Assembly: GCF_001936595.1 (NCBI RefSeq)
Contig: NZ_MLBG01000001.1
Location: forward strand, 81,072-145,071
DNA from: Desulfovibrio sp. DV
Lineage (GTDB): Bacteria; Desulfobacterota; Desulfovibrionia; Desulfovibrionales; Desulfovibrionaceae
Reading direction: 5' to 3'
Length of the DNA stretch: 64,000 nucleotides
Below, one piece after another: positions 41,714 through 50,758 of the stretch (the first letter of the stretch is position 1; each line of letters opens with the position of its first letter). A program made the translations under genes and the position numbers. The notes beneath the pieces are model-generated. The model searched no databases, had not been told where the DNA came from, and was given only the letters and a program-made list of their open reading frames with translations.

Positions 41714-43308
41714 TGGCCGGCAACTGGCTGGATCGCGCCATCGGGTACGTCTCGCCCGAGCGTGGGCTGCGTCGGGCCAAGGCCCGGGCCGGCATGGATG
41801 CCCTGGCCGGGCTGGTGCAGGGAGTGCGCCGCACTGCGGCCAGCCGTGACGGGACCATGGCCAATTTCAGCCCCGTCCGCCAAAATCCCTACACCGTCGA
41901 GCGCGACGCCGACCTCATCCGCGACCGGGCCGAATCCCTGGTCAGCAGCGACGGGCTGGCCGCCTCCTGTGTCGATACCCTGGCCCTCAATGTCGTTGGC
42001 TCCGGGCTGCGGCCGCAGTCCACGCCCGATAGCGCCCTGCTGAAACTGTCCGACGGCGAGGCCGACGCCTTTGCCGAGAGCGCCGAACGGGCCTGGGACG
42101 TTTGGTGCCGCGAGGCAGACGCGGCCGACACCGACCATTGCAATGACCTGCAGTATCAGGCCGTGCGCTCCATGTTCGCCATGGGTGAATTTGTCCATCT
42201 CCCGGTTTGGATCGAGGAACCCGGGCGGCATTTTGGCCTGGCCCTGCAGACCCTGCACCCGGGCCGGCTGCGTACCCCGTCGGATCGGATGCACGATTCG
42301 AGCATCCGGCGCGGCATCGAGATCGGCGAGTACGGCCGCCCGGTTGCCTACTGGCTGGCCGAGCCGCCGGACAACCGTTCCTTGGCCGGCCTGTCGAGCG
42401 CCTACTTTCGGCGCGTCCCCCGAAAGATTGGCCACCGCTGGGGCTGTCTGCATCGCCGCCATGCCTGCGGTCCGGAACAGCCGCGCGGTGAAACGCGCCT
42501 GGCCCCGGCCATGAAATTGTTTTCCGACATTTCGGCTTATGTGGATTCCGAGCTGGTGGGCGCGGTCATCGCGGCCAGCCTGACGGTATTCATGGAGACG
42601 GCCAACGATGCCATGGGCGGCGTGGGTGCAATCGGTCTCGACGGCTCCAAAAAGTCGGGTCTGGTCAATGCCTATCCCAAGGAGCTTGTTCCGGGGACGC
42701 TCATCACCGGCCGGGCCGGTGACAAGCCGCATCTGCTGGCCAACCCCCGGCCGTCTGACAGCTTCGATCCGTTCATGACCCGCCTGTCAAAATTGGTGAC
42801 CGCCTCCACCGGTCAGACCTTCGAGGGCGTGTTCAAGGATTTTTCCCAGACCAACTACTCGTCGGCCCGGGCCGGTCTGCTTGAGGTCTGGAAACTCCAC
42901 ACCCTGCTGCAGGACTGGTTCGTGCGCGGCTACCTGCACCCCCTCTGGGAGATGGTCCTGGAGGAGGCGTGGTGGCGCGGGATGCTGGTCATGCCCAAAC
43001 ACGCCCCGGATTTTTACGCCGCCCGCGACGCCTGGTGCTCTGCCTCCTGGACCCGCCCGCCGCGTGGCCAGATCGATACCGTCAAGGAGCGCACGGGCGA
43101 GCAGCTCGGCCTCGACAATCTGACCGACTCCGTCACCGACATCCTGTACTCGCGCGGCCAGGATCCCGAGACCATGGCCCGCAAGATCGCCCGGGAGCGT
43201 CGCACCTTCGCCCGTTACGGCTTGGTGCCGGCGGCGTCCTCGGTTTCGGTTTGCGTCCAGATCCCGGCCAACGATGACGAGGACACCAAAAAGGAGGCCA
43301 CCGCGTGA
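41713..43308 (+). CDS. phage portal protein, lambda gpB family
   Basis: 531-residue portal: NFSPVRQNPYTVERDADLIRDRAESLV and DTLALNVVGSGLRPQ are typical N-terminal lambda-portal segments; a wing/stem region follows (LAPAMKLFSDISAYVDSELVGAVIAAS, SRFDPFMTR-like NPRPSDSFDPFM, SSARAGLLEVWK). Forms the dodecamer at the head vertex through which DNA passes. Stop overlaps the protease start (GTGA). Confidence 0.92.
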   Translation: MAGNWLDRAIGYVSPERGLRRAKARAGMDALAGLVQGVRRTAASRDGTMANFSPVRQNPYTVERDADLIRDRAESLVSSDGLAASCVDTLALNVVGSGLRPQSTPDSALLKLSDGEADAFAESAERAWDVWCREADAADTDHCNDLQYQAVRSMFAMGEFVHLPVWIEEPGRHFGLALQTLHPGRLRTPSDRMHDSSIRRGIEIGEYGRPVAYWLAEPPDNRSLAGLSSAYFRRVPRKIGHRWGCLHRRHACGPEQPRGETRLAPAMKLFSDISAYVDSELVGAVIAASLTVFMETANDAMGGVGAIGLDGSKKSGLVNAYPKELVPGTLITGRAGDKPHLLANPRPSDSFDPFMTRLSKLVTASTGQTFEGVFKDFSQTNYSSARAGLLEVWKLHTLLQDWFVRGYLHPLWEMVLEEAWWRGMLVMPKHAPDFYAARDAWCSASWTRPPRGQIDTVKERTGEQLGLDNLTDSVTDILYSRGQDPETMARKIARERRTFARYGLVPAASSVSVCVQIPANDDEDTKKEATA

Positions 43309-44621
43309 GCATCCAGACACAACGCCTGTGGGCCATGGAGCCTGGGCGGCTGGCCGGCCTGTTTCGGGACATGAAAGCCCGGGGGCTGCCCGACGCTGCT
43401 GCTGTAGCGGCCATGGCCGCCGCCGGCAACGGCCGCGAGGAGCCGCTCTATCAGCGCGTAGGACCTCTGGCCGTGATCGAAATGCACGGCGCTCTCGCCA
43501 AGGAGGGCAGCTACTGGTGGGGCATCGCCTCCATGCGCCAGATCGGCGCGGCCCTGCTCCAGGCGGCGGGCGATCCCGGGGTCAAGGGCATCCTGCTCGA
43601 TGTGGACTCACCCGGCGGCACGGTCGCCGGCACCGAGGAGCTGGCCGGCATCGCCCGGGCCGTGGCGGCCGCGAAACCGCTCTACGTCTACGCCGGCGAC
43701 CTCATGTGCTCGGCTGCCTACTGGATCGGCTCCCAGGCCCGGGCCATCTGCTCCCAGGCCTCGGCCATGATCGGCTCCATCGGCATCATCATGACCCATA
43801 CCGACTGGTCGGGCTGGGATGCGCAGGCCGGCATCGATGTCACCTACCTGACCGCCGGCCACTACAAAGCCATGGGCAACCAGGACGAGCCGCTCACTGA
43901 CGAGGCCCGGGCCTATCTGCAGGAGCAGCTCGACGCCACCTATGCCTTGTTTTTGGAGGCGGTGGCCGCCGGCCGTCGCGTGTCGGCCCAGCAGGCCCTG
44001 GCCATGGCTGACGGCAAAATTGTTTTAGGCCGGCAGGCCCTGGAGCTGGGGCTGGTGGACCGGCTCGAAAGCCGCGCCGATTTTATCAACCGCATCGTGC
44101 AGGAGGTGCACATGGATCTGGCCAAACTCAAGGCCGAGCATCCCGGCGTGGTCGGCGAACTCCGCGCCGAGATCGAAACCGGGCTGCAAGCCGAACACAA
44201 AACCGCGCTTACGGCCGCCGTCGAGGGCGAGCGCGCCCGGGTCATCGGCGTCGTGGGTGTGCTGGTTGGCGAGGAGCAGGGCGGCCGCATCGCCGCTGTG
44301 GTGGGGTCGGGCGTCACGGCCGAACAGGCCAAGGCCTTGGGCGCGGCCCTGGGCAGCGGCACCGGCCCGGCCCAGGCCGAGAAGCCCGGCGAACTGTCGC
44401 CGGAAGCCAAGGATGCCCTGGGGCTGCTCAAACAAGCGACCACCGATCCCCTCAACCAGCAGGGCGACCCGCGCGCGGCCGCCCCGGATTTTGATGCCCT
44501 GGTTATGGCCGAGCAGGCCAAGGGCCTGTCCAAGGGCAAGGCCATGGCGGCCGTCGCCAAGGCGCATCCGGCGGTCCATGCCGCCTGGATCGCCAAGCAG
44601 AACAACAAGGAGGGGAAATAG
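43305..44621 (+). CDS. S49 head-maturation protease/scaffold
   Basis: 438-residue S49 (SppA/gpC) peptidase with a C-terminal scaffold extension. Catalytic serine is Ser136 in DLMCSAAYWIGSQ, with the upstream substrate strand VDSPGGTVAGTEEL. Residues beyond ~270 (AKLKAEHPGVVGELRAEIE, then the Ala-rich stretch) are likely the Nu3-like scaffold, as in lambda C. It processes portal and scaffold during head assembly. Start GTG 43305. Confidence 0.92.
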   Translation: MSIQTQRLWAMEPGRLAGLFRDMKARGLPDAAAVAAMAAAGNGREEPLYQRVGPLAVIEMHGALAKEGSYWWGIASMRQIGAALLQAAGDPGVKGILLDVDSPGGTVAGTEELAGIARAVAAAKPLYVYAGDLMCSAAYWIGSQARAICSQASAMIGSIGIIMTHTDWSGWDAQAGIDVTYLTAGHYKAMGNQDEPLTDEARAYLQEQLDATYALFLEAVAAGRRVSAQQALAMADGKIVLGRQALELGLVDRLESRADFINRIVQEVHMDLAKLKAEHPGVVGELRAEIETGLQAEHKTALTAAVEGERARVIGVVGVLVGEEQGGRIAAVVGSGVTAEQAKALGAALGSGTGPAQAEKPGELSPEAKDALGLLKQATTDPLNQQGDPRAAAPDFDALVMAEQAKGLSKGKAMAAVAKAHPAVHAAWIAKQNNKEGK

Positions 44622-44993
44622 ATGGCTTCCGTCCATAAATCCCGCCGCACCTTCACGGCCGCCGAGGCCCTGGACTCGTATCGGCTGGTGACCCTGGTCG
44701 CTGGCGAGGCGGCCCTGTGCGATGCCGCCGAGTCACCGCTCGGCGTCACCGAATACGCCGTGGCCGATGGCGATCTGACCAGCGTCCGGCTGCTCAACAC
44801 CGAGGGCACCATCGAGGTGGAAGCCACGGGCGCGGTGGCGGCCGGTGGGCTGGTGGTGGCGGCTGCCGCCGGCATGGTGGCGGCCGATCCGGGTGTGGGC
44901 GATCGCATCCTCATCGGCTTGTCCCTGGCCACCGTCACCGCCGGGGGCGTCATCGAGATCGTCCCTTACGGCTACGGCCACAACCTGAGCTAG
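44622..44993 (+). CDS. head decoration protein
   Basis: 123 residues, small beta-rich protein with hallmark phrase GDRILIGLSLATVTAGGVIEIVPY and an N-terminal SVHKSRRTFTAAEALDSYRLV, the DUF2190-like/lambda D-type stabiliser of expanded heads. AAGGAGGGG ahead of ATG 44622; it sits directly before the capsid gene. Confidence 0.8.
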   Translation: MASVHKSRRTFTAAEALDSYRLVTLVAGEAALCDAAESPLGVTEYAVADGDLTSVRLLNTEGTIEVEATGAVAAGGLVVAAAAGMVAADPGVGDRILIGLSLATVTAGGVIEIVPYGYGHNLS

Positions 44994-45021
44994 CCACGAT
45001 TCGCACAAGGAGGTCTCACCG

Positions 45022-45978
45022 ATGCCCCAGACCAAAGCCATCATTCGTCCCGACCTTGGGGCCATGGCCTTTGAATACAGCCTGACTGCGGCCGGCCTGG
45101 GCTTTATCGCCCAGCTGGTGCTGCCGCCGTTTTATACCCCGCTCAAAACCGCCCAGTATCCGGTCATCCCGGCCGAGGCGCTCCTGGAGGACGTCGATAC
45201 CCAGCGCGCCCCCCGCACTGCTTACGCCCGAGGGGACTGGGAATTTGATTTCCTGGATTTTAACTGCTCGGAAAACGGCTACGAGGAACCCATCGACGAC
45301 TCCGAGGCCCAGCTCTACCGCAACTACTTCGACGCCGAGACCATGGCCACCTACCGGGCCATGGGCATCATCTTGCGCCGGCTGGAAAAGCGGGTGGCTT
45401 CCAAGATTTTTAATCCCGGCATCTTTGACGGGCATGCTGTCGGCAAGGCCTGGAACAGCTATGCCGACGCCGATCCCCGGGCCGATGTCATCGCCGGCTT
45501 CGAAGCCATCCGGATGTCCACGGGCCTCAAGCCGAACGCCCTGATCCTGGACGAATCGGTCCTGCGCCATGTCAGCATGTGCGAAAGCGTCATCGACCGT
45601 GTGAAGTATTCCAACCCCGACGCCATCCGGGGCGACCTCACCATCCCGCAGTTGCAGGCCTATTTCGGCGTTGACCAGATCATCGCCGCCGGCGCTGTTC
45701 GCAACGCGGCGGCCAAGGGAAAGGCCAAGTCCATTTCCCCGGTCTGGTCGCCGACCATGGCCATGCTGGGCGTGGTGTCGTCTGGCGGCCAGGATCTGCG
45801 CGAGCCGTCCCTGGGCCGTATCTTTTCCTGGGAGGAAGACGCCCCGGAAATGCTCGTGGTCGAGACCTACCGCGAGGAGCAGATCCGCAGCGACGTGGTG
45901 CGCGCCCGGCAGAACACCGACGAGTGCATCCAATTCGTCGGCGCGGGCCATCTCATGACCGGCGTCATCCCAGCTTAA
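45022..45978 (+). CDS. major capsid protein, lambda gpE type
   Basis: 318-residue major capsid: HK97-fold gpE family with LVLPPFYTPLKTAQYPVIPAE, EDVDTQRAPRTAYARGDWEF, the RMSTGLKPNALILDESVLRHV segment and SISPVWSPTMAMLGVV. AAGGAGG ahead of ATG 45022. Largest structural component by copy number in the virion. Confidence 0.92.
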   Translation: MPQTKAIIRPDLGAMAFEYSLTAAGLGFIAQLVLPPFYTPLKTAQYPVIPAEALLEDVDTQRAPRTAYARGDWEFDFLDFNCSENGYEEPIDDSEAQLYRNYFDAETMATYRAMGIILRRLEKRVASKIFNPGIFDGHAVGKAWNSYADADPRADVIAGFEAIRMSTGLKPNALILDESVLRHVSMCESVIDRVKYSNPDAIRGDLTIPQLQAYFGVDQIIAAGAVRNAAAKGKAKSISPVWSPTMAMLGVVSSGGQDLREPSLGRIFSWEEDAPEMLVVETYREEQIRSDVVRARQNTDECIQFVGAGHLMTGVIPA

Positions 45979-45989
45979 GGGGGCGTGTT

Positions 45990-46289
45990 GTGACGTTTAG
46001 CGCCCTTGAGACTGCCTGCATCACGACCATCCTGTCGCTGCTTGTGGCGCTGGTGGTCCACGCTGTCACCAAACGCAATTACGTCAGCCACGGCCAGTGC
46101 GAGGAGCGCCGCGCCCATGTCTGCTCCACCATGCAGGCGGTGCAGGAGGGCCACGCCGAGCTGCGTCAGGATCTCAAGGACCGCACCACCGTCCTGTTTC
46201 GGATGCTGCGTGCCATGATCGTCCACGACAAGGACCTCACGCCGGACATCAAAACCGAAATCCTCAATGAAACCCCGGGAGGGAAATAA
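45990..46289 (+). CDS. small membrane protein, phage lysis region
   Basis: 99 residues from GTG 45990, with AAGGGGG ahead. One N-terminal membrane helix (ACITTILSLLVALVVHAVT) and a charged helical C terminus (QEGHAELRQDLKDRTTVLFRML). Candidate accessory lysis or holin/antiholin protein by position; no family named. Confidence 0.6.
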   Translation: MTFSALETACITTILSLLVALVVHAVTKRNYVSHGQCEERRAHVCSTMQAVQEGHAELRQDLKDRTTVLFRMLRAMIVHDKDLTPDIKTEILNETPGGK

Positions 46290-46290
46290 C

Positions 46291-46845
46291 ATGGCCGATC
46301 CCACAACCGCTGCCGCCGCCGCCGAACAGGCGGCCAAGGACGCGCAAACCGTCGATCCCATGGCCAGCATCGCGGCCATGGCGGGTCTGCTGGACAGCTC
46401 GATCGCGAAGCTGGAACAGATGGTTTTGAAAAGTGCGTCGCCTGCGCCTTCGGCGCTGGCCGATATTGCCGCCCCGGTGGCTGCGCCCACGGCGTCGCTG
46501 CTCTCGCGTCTGACCCCGCGCATGTTGCTGTGCCTGGTCGTGGCCGTGGGGCTGGCCGCCATGCTGGCTGTGGTCTCGCCGCAGCAGTTGCCCGTGGCCG
46601 GCTACAAGCTGGCCCTGGTCACCATGGCCGCCTACCTCGGCTACTGGATCGACCGCTGGGGCTTTCCCTACGCCCGGCCGGATTCGTTTCTCGTCGCGGC
46701 CGATTGGCGGGCCGACGCCAAGCCGGCCCAGGATCAGGCCAACCATCCCGTGGTGGCCGGCTGTGAGCGCATCTACGCCTTTGCCATGGTGCGCCGGGCG
46801 CTCATCATGCTGGGCACCATGCTGGCCATGGGGCTGGGGCTGTAG
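46291..46845 (+). CDS. putative holin-like membrane protein
   Basis: 184-residue protein, N terminus Ala-rich (AAAAAEQAAKDAQ), then two or three membrane segments (MLLCLVVAVGLAAMLAVV, LALVTMAAYLGYWID, ALIMLGTMLAMGLGL). The R-x-D-F segment before the last helix matches small phage 'putative holin' proteins. ATG 46291, AGGGAAA ahead. It precedes the transglycosylase by one base. Confidence 0.7.
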   Translation: MADPTTAAAAAEQAAKDAQTVDPMASIAAMAGLLDSSIAKLEQMVLKSASPAPSALADIAAPVAAPTASLLSRLTPRMLLCLVVAVGLAAMLAVVSPQQLPVAGYKLALVTMAAYLGYWIDRWGFPYARPDSFLVAADWRADAKPAQDQANHPVVAGCERIYAFAMVRRALIMLGTMLAMGLGL

Positions 46846-46846
46846 C

Positions 46847-47623
46847 ATGGGCCGGCTGCTCCATGCCCTGCGCTTGCGGCCCGAAGAGCGGGTGATCGCG
46901 GGCGACATCCTGTCCGTCCTGGCGATGGTCTGCGCGGCTGTCCTGGCCGCCTGCATCGTCTCGGGCTGCAACAGCCCGGAGCCGGCCAAGCCGGAGGCCA
47001 CCGCGCCGAGCGTAGCCCCGGCCGGGCCGGTTGTCCCCAAGCCGGTGCCGGCTGCGGCCGCCACCGTGCGCGGCATCCCCCGGGCGGCCCTGCAGTATCG
47101 GGCCGAACTGACCCGCAACGCCCGCAGCATCTGGGGCCTGGATGCGCCGGTAGCCACCATGGCCGCCCAGATCCACCAGGAATCCGGCTGGCGCACCGAT
47201 GCCAAAAGCCCGGTCGGGGCCCAGGGCATGGCCCAGTTTATGCCGGCCACCGCGTCCTGGATTGCCGATCTCGTGCCGGAGCTGGCCGCCTGTGAACCGT
47301 ACAACCCGGCCTGGGCCATCCGCGCTCTGGTCACCTACGACAAGTGGCTGTGGGATCGCCTGGACGCGGCCAGCGACTGCCATCGCATGGCCTTTGCCCT
47401 GGCAGCCTACAACGGCGGCCTCGGCTGGGTGCGGCGCGACGCCAAAATGGCCGCCGGCCAGGGCCTGTCCCCGGAGGCATGGTGGGACCATGTCGAGACC
47501 GTCAACGCCGGCCGCTCGGCCGCGAACTGGCGCGAAAACCGGGGCTATCCGCGCCGCATCCTGCTGGCTCTGGAGCCGCTCTACCTCCAGGCCGGTTTTG
47601 GGGGAGGTGCCTGTCGTGATTAA
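46847..47623 (+). CDS. phage lytic transglycosylase (endolysin), SLT domain
   Basis: 258 residues. N-terminal segment with a lipobox-like anchor (VLAACIVSGC), a Pro/Ala linker, then a SLT lysozyme-like domain: catalytic Glu in QIHQESGWRTDA, GAQGMAQFMPATASW, and ALAAYNGGLGWV. It degrades peptidoglycan at lysis; the anchor suggests a SAR- or lipoprotein-like export. Start ATG 46847. Confidence 0.88.
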   Translation: MGRLLHALRLRPEERVIAGDILSVLAMVCAAVLAACIVSGCNSPEPAKPEATAPSVAPAGPVVPKPVPAAAATVRGIPRAALQYRAELTRNARSIWGLDAPVATMAAQIHQESGWRTDAKSPVGAQGMAQFMPATASWIADLVPELAACEPYNPAWAIRALVTYDKWLWDRLDAASDCHRMAFALAAYNGGLGWVRRDAKMAAGQGLSPEAWWDHVETVNAGRSAANWRENRGYPRRILLALEPLYLQAGFGGGACRD

Positions 47624-47996
47624 CCGTGCGCTCACTGTGGCCTCGGGCCTGATCCTGGTTGTGCTGCTGGCTGCCCTGGGCTGGCAGACTGTGCAGCTGG
47701 CCCGGTCCGAGACCCGGATCGCGGTCTTGGCCCGGGAACTGGGGGAGGCCAACACCCGCGTGTCCTTGCTTGAGGCCGACCAGCAGACCCTGACCGCCGG
47801 CCGCGATGCCTTGGCCGGTCAGGTCGAGGCCTGCCAGCAGACTATTGCCCGGGTCCAGGCCAGGGCGGCCGACCGGGTGACGATCATCCGTAACGTCAAA
47901 GTCGTGCCCCGGTCGGCTGCCGGCGCGGGCACGGGGGGAGTGGTAGACGATGCGACGTGCCGCCGCGCTATTGAGCATCTTAATGGCTGTCGGTAG
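47616..47996 (+). CDS. Rz-like inner-membrane spanin
   Basis: 126-residue i-spanin. One membrane helix (TVASGLILVVLLAALGWQTV) and a coiled coil (LARELGEANTRVSLLEADQQTL, ARVQARAADRVTIIRNV). GTG 47616 with GGAGG upstream, overlapping the transglycosylase end. The Rz1 gene is embedded in its 3' part in another frame, as in lambda. Confidence 0.85.
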   Translation: MINRALTVASGLILVVLLAALGWQTVQLARSETRIAVLARELGEANTRVSLLEADQQTLTAGRDALAGQVEACQQTIARVQARAADRVTIIRNVKVVPRSAAGAGTGGVVDDATCRRAIEHLNGCR

Positions 47997-48222
47997 CGGC
48001 TGCGCGCCGACGCCGGCGGCCATCACGGTGCATCAGGCCTACACCCGCTGCCCCCGGCCCACGGCTCCCGAGCTGCCGCCTCTGGATCCGGAGCAACGCC
48101 TGGAAACCCCGGCCAACATCAACCTCCTGCTCGAGCGGGATGACCGCCGGTGCGCCTACGCCGAGCAGCAGGACGCGGCCCTTGATTGCTACGAGGGGCA
48201 GGCCAAGCCGGGCGGCCAGTGA
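47950..48222 (+). CDS. Rz1-like outer-membrane spanin lipoprotein
   Basis: 90-residue lipoprotein. Lipobox AVGSGC with the Cys at about residue 18, then a Pro-rich body (CAPTPAAI, CPRPTAPELPPLDP). It starts inside the Rz gene at ATG 47950 in a different frame and extends past it, the classic nested Rz/Rz1 arrangement; together they fuse inner and outer membranes at lysis. Confidence 0.85.
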   Translation: MRRAAALLSILMAVGSGCAPTPAAITVHQAYTRCPRPTAPELPPLDPEQRLETPANINLLLERDDRRCAYAEQQDAALDCYEGQAKPGGQ

Positions 48223-48368
48223 TGCGCGATTTCTTCCAGCATTACTTTAATGACTTCCATTTATACTGTCGGTTTAAGGACTTGGGAATCTCAACCGAGC
48301 AAGCCAACCGGTGGAGCCGGGCCATAGCCAAGTGGCTGCGCCCCTGCCTCTACAGGACAAGGAGCTGA
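48222..48368 (+). CDS. small phage protein, 48 aa
   Basis: ATG 48222 overlaps the Rz1 stop (TGATG). A basic, aromatic product (FFQHYFNDFHLYCRFKDLG, then KWLRPCLYRTRS). Unassigned. Coupling to Rz1 supports translation. Confidence 0.45.
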   Translation: MRDFFQHYFNDFHLYCRFKDLGISTEQANRWSRAIAKWLRPCLYRTRS

Positions 48369-48369
48369 T

Positions 48370-48588
48370 ATGGCGGACGAAGCGGATCAGGCCCAGGCCA
48401 CCGAGGTCATGCACCGGCAGGCTGCCCTGGACTGCGCCCGGTGCCGGCACGTCGAGGAGCAGGAGTATGCGGGCGGACGCATTGTCTGCCGTGACTGCGG
48501 CGAGCCAATCCCGGCGGCCCGGCTGGACATCCTGCCGACCGCCTGCCGGTGCGTGGCCTGCCAGGAAGAGGCGGAGGCCACGTGCTGA
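48370..48588 (+). CDS. TraR/DksA-type zinc-finger protein
   Basis: 72 residues of the short phage TraR type: helix ATEVMHRQAALDCARCR and a C4 zinc finger (VCRDCGEPIPAARL, then CRCVACQEEAE). Such proteins bind RNA polymerase secondary channel and shift host transcription without ppGpp. Overlaps the next gene start. Confidence 0.9.
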   Translation: MADEADQAQATEVMHRQAALDCARCRHVEEQEYAGGRIVCRDCGEPIPAARLDILPTACRCVACQEEAEATC

Positions 48589-49202
48589 TCGACGACGCCG
48601 GGGCCTTTGTGGCCGCCTTTGCCGCCCCGGCCAGCTACTCGGCCGGGGGTGTGTCCGCGCCGATCCTGGCCGTGGTCGAGGACACCGACCCCTGGACCGG
48701 CATCTGCACGGCGCTGCGCACCACGGTCGATCACGGCCAGGTGCGCCTGGGCAAGGCTTGGGTCCGGCCGTCCGAGCTGCCGGCCGCGCCGGCTTTCGGC
48801 CACCTCCTGGAGCAGGACGGCCGGACGTGGTTTGTCGCCGACTCCTGGCCCGAGAGCGACATGCTGGTGCTGGGCCTCGCCCTGGGGGTCTTTGTCGTGG
48901 ACGTCACCGTGACCCGGATCGTCGAGACCGATGACGGGGCCATGGGCTTTGCGCCCGCGCCGGTCCTGATCTGGACCGGACAGGCCGCCGTCCATGCCCT
49001 GGCCGGCAAGGAGCGGGTGGCCGCGGCCCGGCTGGTTGGCCTGGGCTATCGCCACGGCTGGCTGCCGGCCTGTCCGGAGCTGGCCGCCGGCTGCGAGATG
49101 CGCACACCACACGAGGTCCTCCACGTGACGAGCGCCTACACCGACCACGCCCGGGGCTGGACCACGTTCGAGGCCGAGGCGCGGCAGGAGGATCAGCCGT
49201 AA
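48582..49202 (+). CDS. phage head-tail connector-like protein, 206 aa
   Basis: Between lysis genes and HK97-gp10-type gene. From GTG 48582; no membrane segments. Pattern of beta strands (GLALGVFVVDVTVTRIV, FAPAPVLIWTGQAAV) fits a gpFII-like or neck protein, but I cannot prove it. Overlaps neighbours on both sides by coupling. Confidence 0.55.
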   Translation: MLIDDAGAFVAAFAAPASYSAGGVSAPILAVVEDTDPWTGICTALRTTVDHGQVRLGKAWVRPSELPAAPAFGHLLEQDGRTWFVADSWPESDMLVLGLALGVFVVDVTVTRIVETDDGAMGFAPAPVLIWTGQAAVHALAGKERVAAARLVGLGYRHGWLPACPELAAGCEMRTPHEVLHVTSAYTDHARGWTTFEAEARQEDQP

Positions 49203-49525
49203 TGGGCATGTTTTCCGACCACTACGAGACGATCATGGGCCGAGCGGAGCAGGCCATGGGGGCCGAACTGCGCCAGGAGGTCCTCCCCGAGGCCCAGCGG
49301 CTGGTGCCGGTACGCACCGGGAAACTCCAGGCGTCCATTACCGTGGGCACCGAGCGCGACGGCACGGTGATCACTGGTTTTGTCGAGGCCGGCGAACCCT
49401 ACGCGCCCTACGTCGAGTTCGGGACCGGCATACGCCCGGCCAAGGCGTTTTTGCGGCCGGCCGTGGAAAAGTTCGACCTCGCCCGGGTGGCTGCCCGGAT
49501 GCAGGGCAAGGGGGGCGACTCGTGA
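49202..49525 (+). CDS. HK97-gp10-like minor tail / head-closure protein
   Basis: 107 residues: AQRLVPVRTGKLQASITVGTE and EAGEPYAPYVEFGTGIRPAKAFLRPAVE are clear marks of the HK97 gp10 family (P-T-G-x-L and Y-x-x-x-VEFGT). Neck or tail-completion role. ATG 49202 overlaps the previous stop by one base. Confidence 0.9.
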   Translation: MGMFSDHYETIMGRAEQAMGAELRQEVLPEAQRLVPVRTGKLQASITVGTERDGTVITGFVEAGEPYAPYVEFGTGIRPAKAFLRPAVEKFDLARVAARMQGKGGDS

Positions 49526-49950
49526 GCCGGTTGCCGGTCCGTGCCTCGGTGCGCCCCAAGCTGCGCGTTGCCCTGACCGCCTGGTTTGCGGCCCATGCCG
49601 ACAGTCCCTTTGCCCTCGGCGTCGGCGGCCGGCTGGCCTATCTGCAGGCCAAACGGGACTGGCCCAAGCCCTATGCCGTGCTGGCCATCCCGGTGGCCAT
49701 GCCGCGCGACACCATCACCGAGCGCATCGACACCGTGTCGCTGCAGGTGATGGTGTTCGGGGCCGGCTCCCTCCAGGTCGAGGAGCTGGCCGGTCTGGCC
49801 CTGGACTTGTTCGAGGGCCGGGTCATTTCCGGTCCGGGGCTGGCTCCCTTTGAGCTTTCGCGGGGTGAGGACGTGCCCACCCTGCCGGACGATGACGGGG
49901 TGTGGCAGGCTGGCATCCAGCTGTCCGGCCTCGTTGAAACCATTTTGTAA
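49522..49950 (+). CDS. tail terminator-like protein
   Basis: 142-residue protein, GTG 49522 coupled to the gp10-like gene. FALGVGGRLAYLQAKRDWPKPYAVL and VSLQVMVFGAGSLQVEELAGLAL match the gpU-like tail terminator/completion pattern (Phage_tail_terminator style). It caps tail polymerisation. By order it lies just before the tail-tube gene. Confidence 0.75.
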   Translation: MSRLPVRASVRPKLRVALTAWFAAHADSPFALGVGGRLAYLQAKRDWPKPYAVLAIPVAMPRDTITERIDTVSLQVMVFGAGSLQVEELAGLALDLFEGRVISGPGLAPFELSRGEDVPTLPDDDGVWQAGIQLSGLVETIL

Positions 49951-49959
49951 GGAGACTCC

Positions 49960-50652
49960 ATGGAACGTGCGAACTTTCAACTTGCCGTGGATGCCGCGCT
50001 GGTCCTCAAGTCCGGCAGCGTCGATCAGGCCGTGGTCAAGGGCCTCAATAAAATCGGCCTGCCGGGCCTGACCCGTGACGTCATCACCGCCTCGGAGTTC
50101 CGGCGGGATTTCGACATCGAGTTCACCACCACGGGCAAGCTCGGCCGCATCACCTACAGCGGCAACATGCTCACCGGCGATACCGCCGGGCAGGACGTGC
50201 TCAAGCAGTACCTTAAGAAAAACGAAAAATTCAACGATGCCCGGGTCTACATCGACTATGACAATTTCCTGGCCCCGGATCTGGCCAACGATCCCAACGC
50301 GGTCTGGCAGGTGTCCAAGCACAGTCCGGGCGAGGCCGATAAAAACGGCATCTTTTCCTTGTCCGGCGAAATGACCTGCGGCGGCCTGTTCGCCATGTTC
50401 GTCAAGCACCTGACCGGCGACGGCATTGCCTTCGTGGCCGTCGGCAACAAGATCACCGACGCGGATGCCGGGTTCGCCCTCGCTGGCTTTGCCGCCGGCC
50501 AGACGCTCATTGTCGAGGGCAGCGCCGGCAATAACGGCCAGTACCTGATCAAGACCGTGGCCGCCGGCGAGATCACCCTCGATAGCGCGGTCAAGGTGGT
50601 GGTCGACGGCGCTGTCGGCACCGAGATCACCCTGCATGGCGGGACGCTGTAA
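49960..50652 (+). CDS. major tail tube protein
   Basis: 230 residues, AAGGAG ahead of ATG 49960. N-terminal tail-tube fold (RANFQLAVDAALVLKSG, DIEFTTTGKLGRITYSGNML) and a C-terminal Ig-like/adhesive domain (AGFAAGQTLIVEGSAGNNGQYLI). It polymerises to form the siphovirus tail tube around the tape measure. Confidence 0.8.
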   Translation: MERANFQLAVDAALVLKSGSVDQAVVKGLNKIGLPGLTRDVITASEFRRDFDIEFTTTGKLGRITYSGNMLTGDTAGQDVLKQYLKKNEKFNDARVYIDYDNFLAPDLANDPNAVWQVSKHSPGEADKNGIFSLSGEMTCGGLFAMFVKHLTGDGIAFVAVGNKITDADAGFALAGFAAGQTLIVEGSAGNNGQYLIKTVAAGEITLDSAVKVVVDGAVGTEITLHGGTL

Positions 50653-50758
50653 TCGGCATCAATCTTTGGGCGGCCCAAAGCACATGCGGAGCGTGTGCCC
50701 TGGCAGGTATCCCCGGCCTGCCGGCCGCCCATCACCACGGGGAGCAAGGGGAAAGCAC

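Noticed and set aside
42420..42490. Paired frameshifts in the portal gene around CLHRRHACGPEQ
   Set aside because: The GPEQPRGETRLAPAMKLF continuation matches the portal pattern in the same frame; only local divergence.
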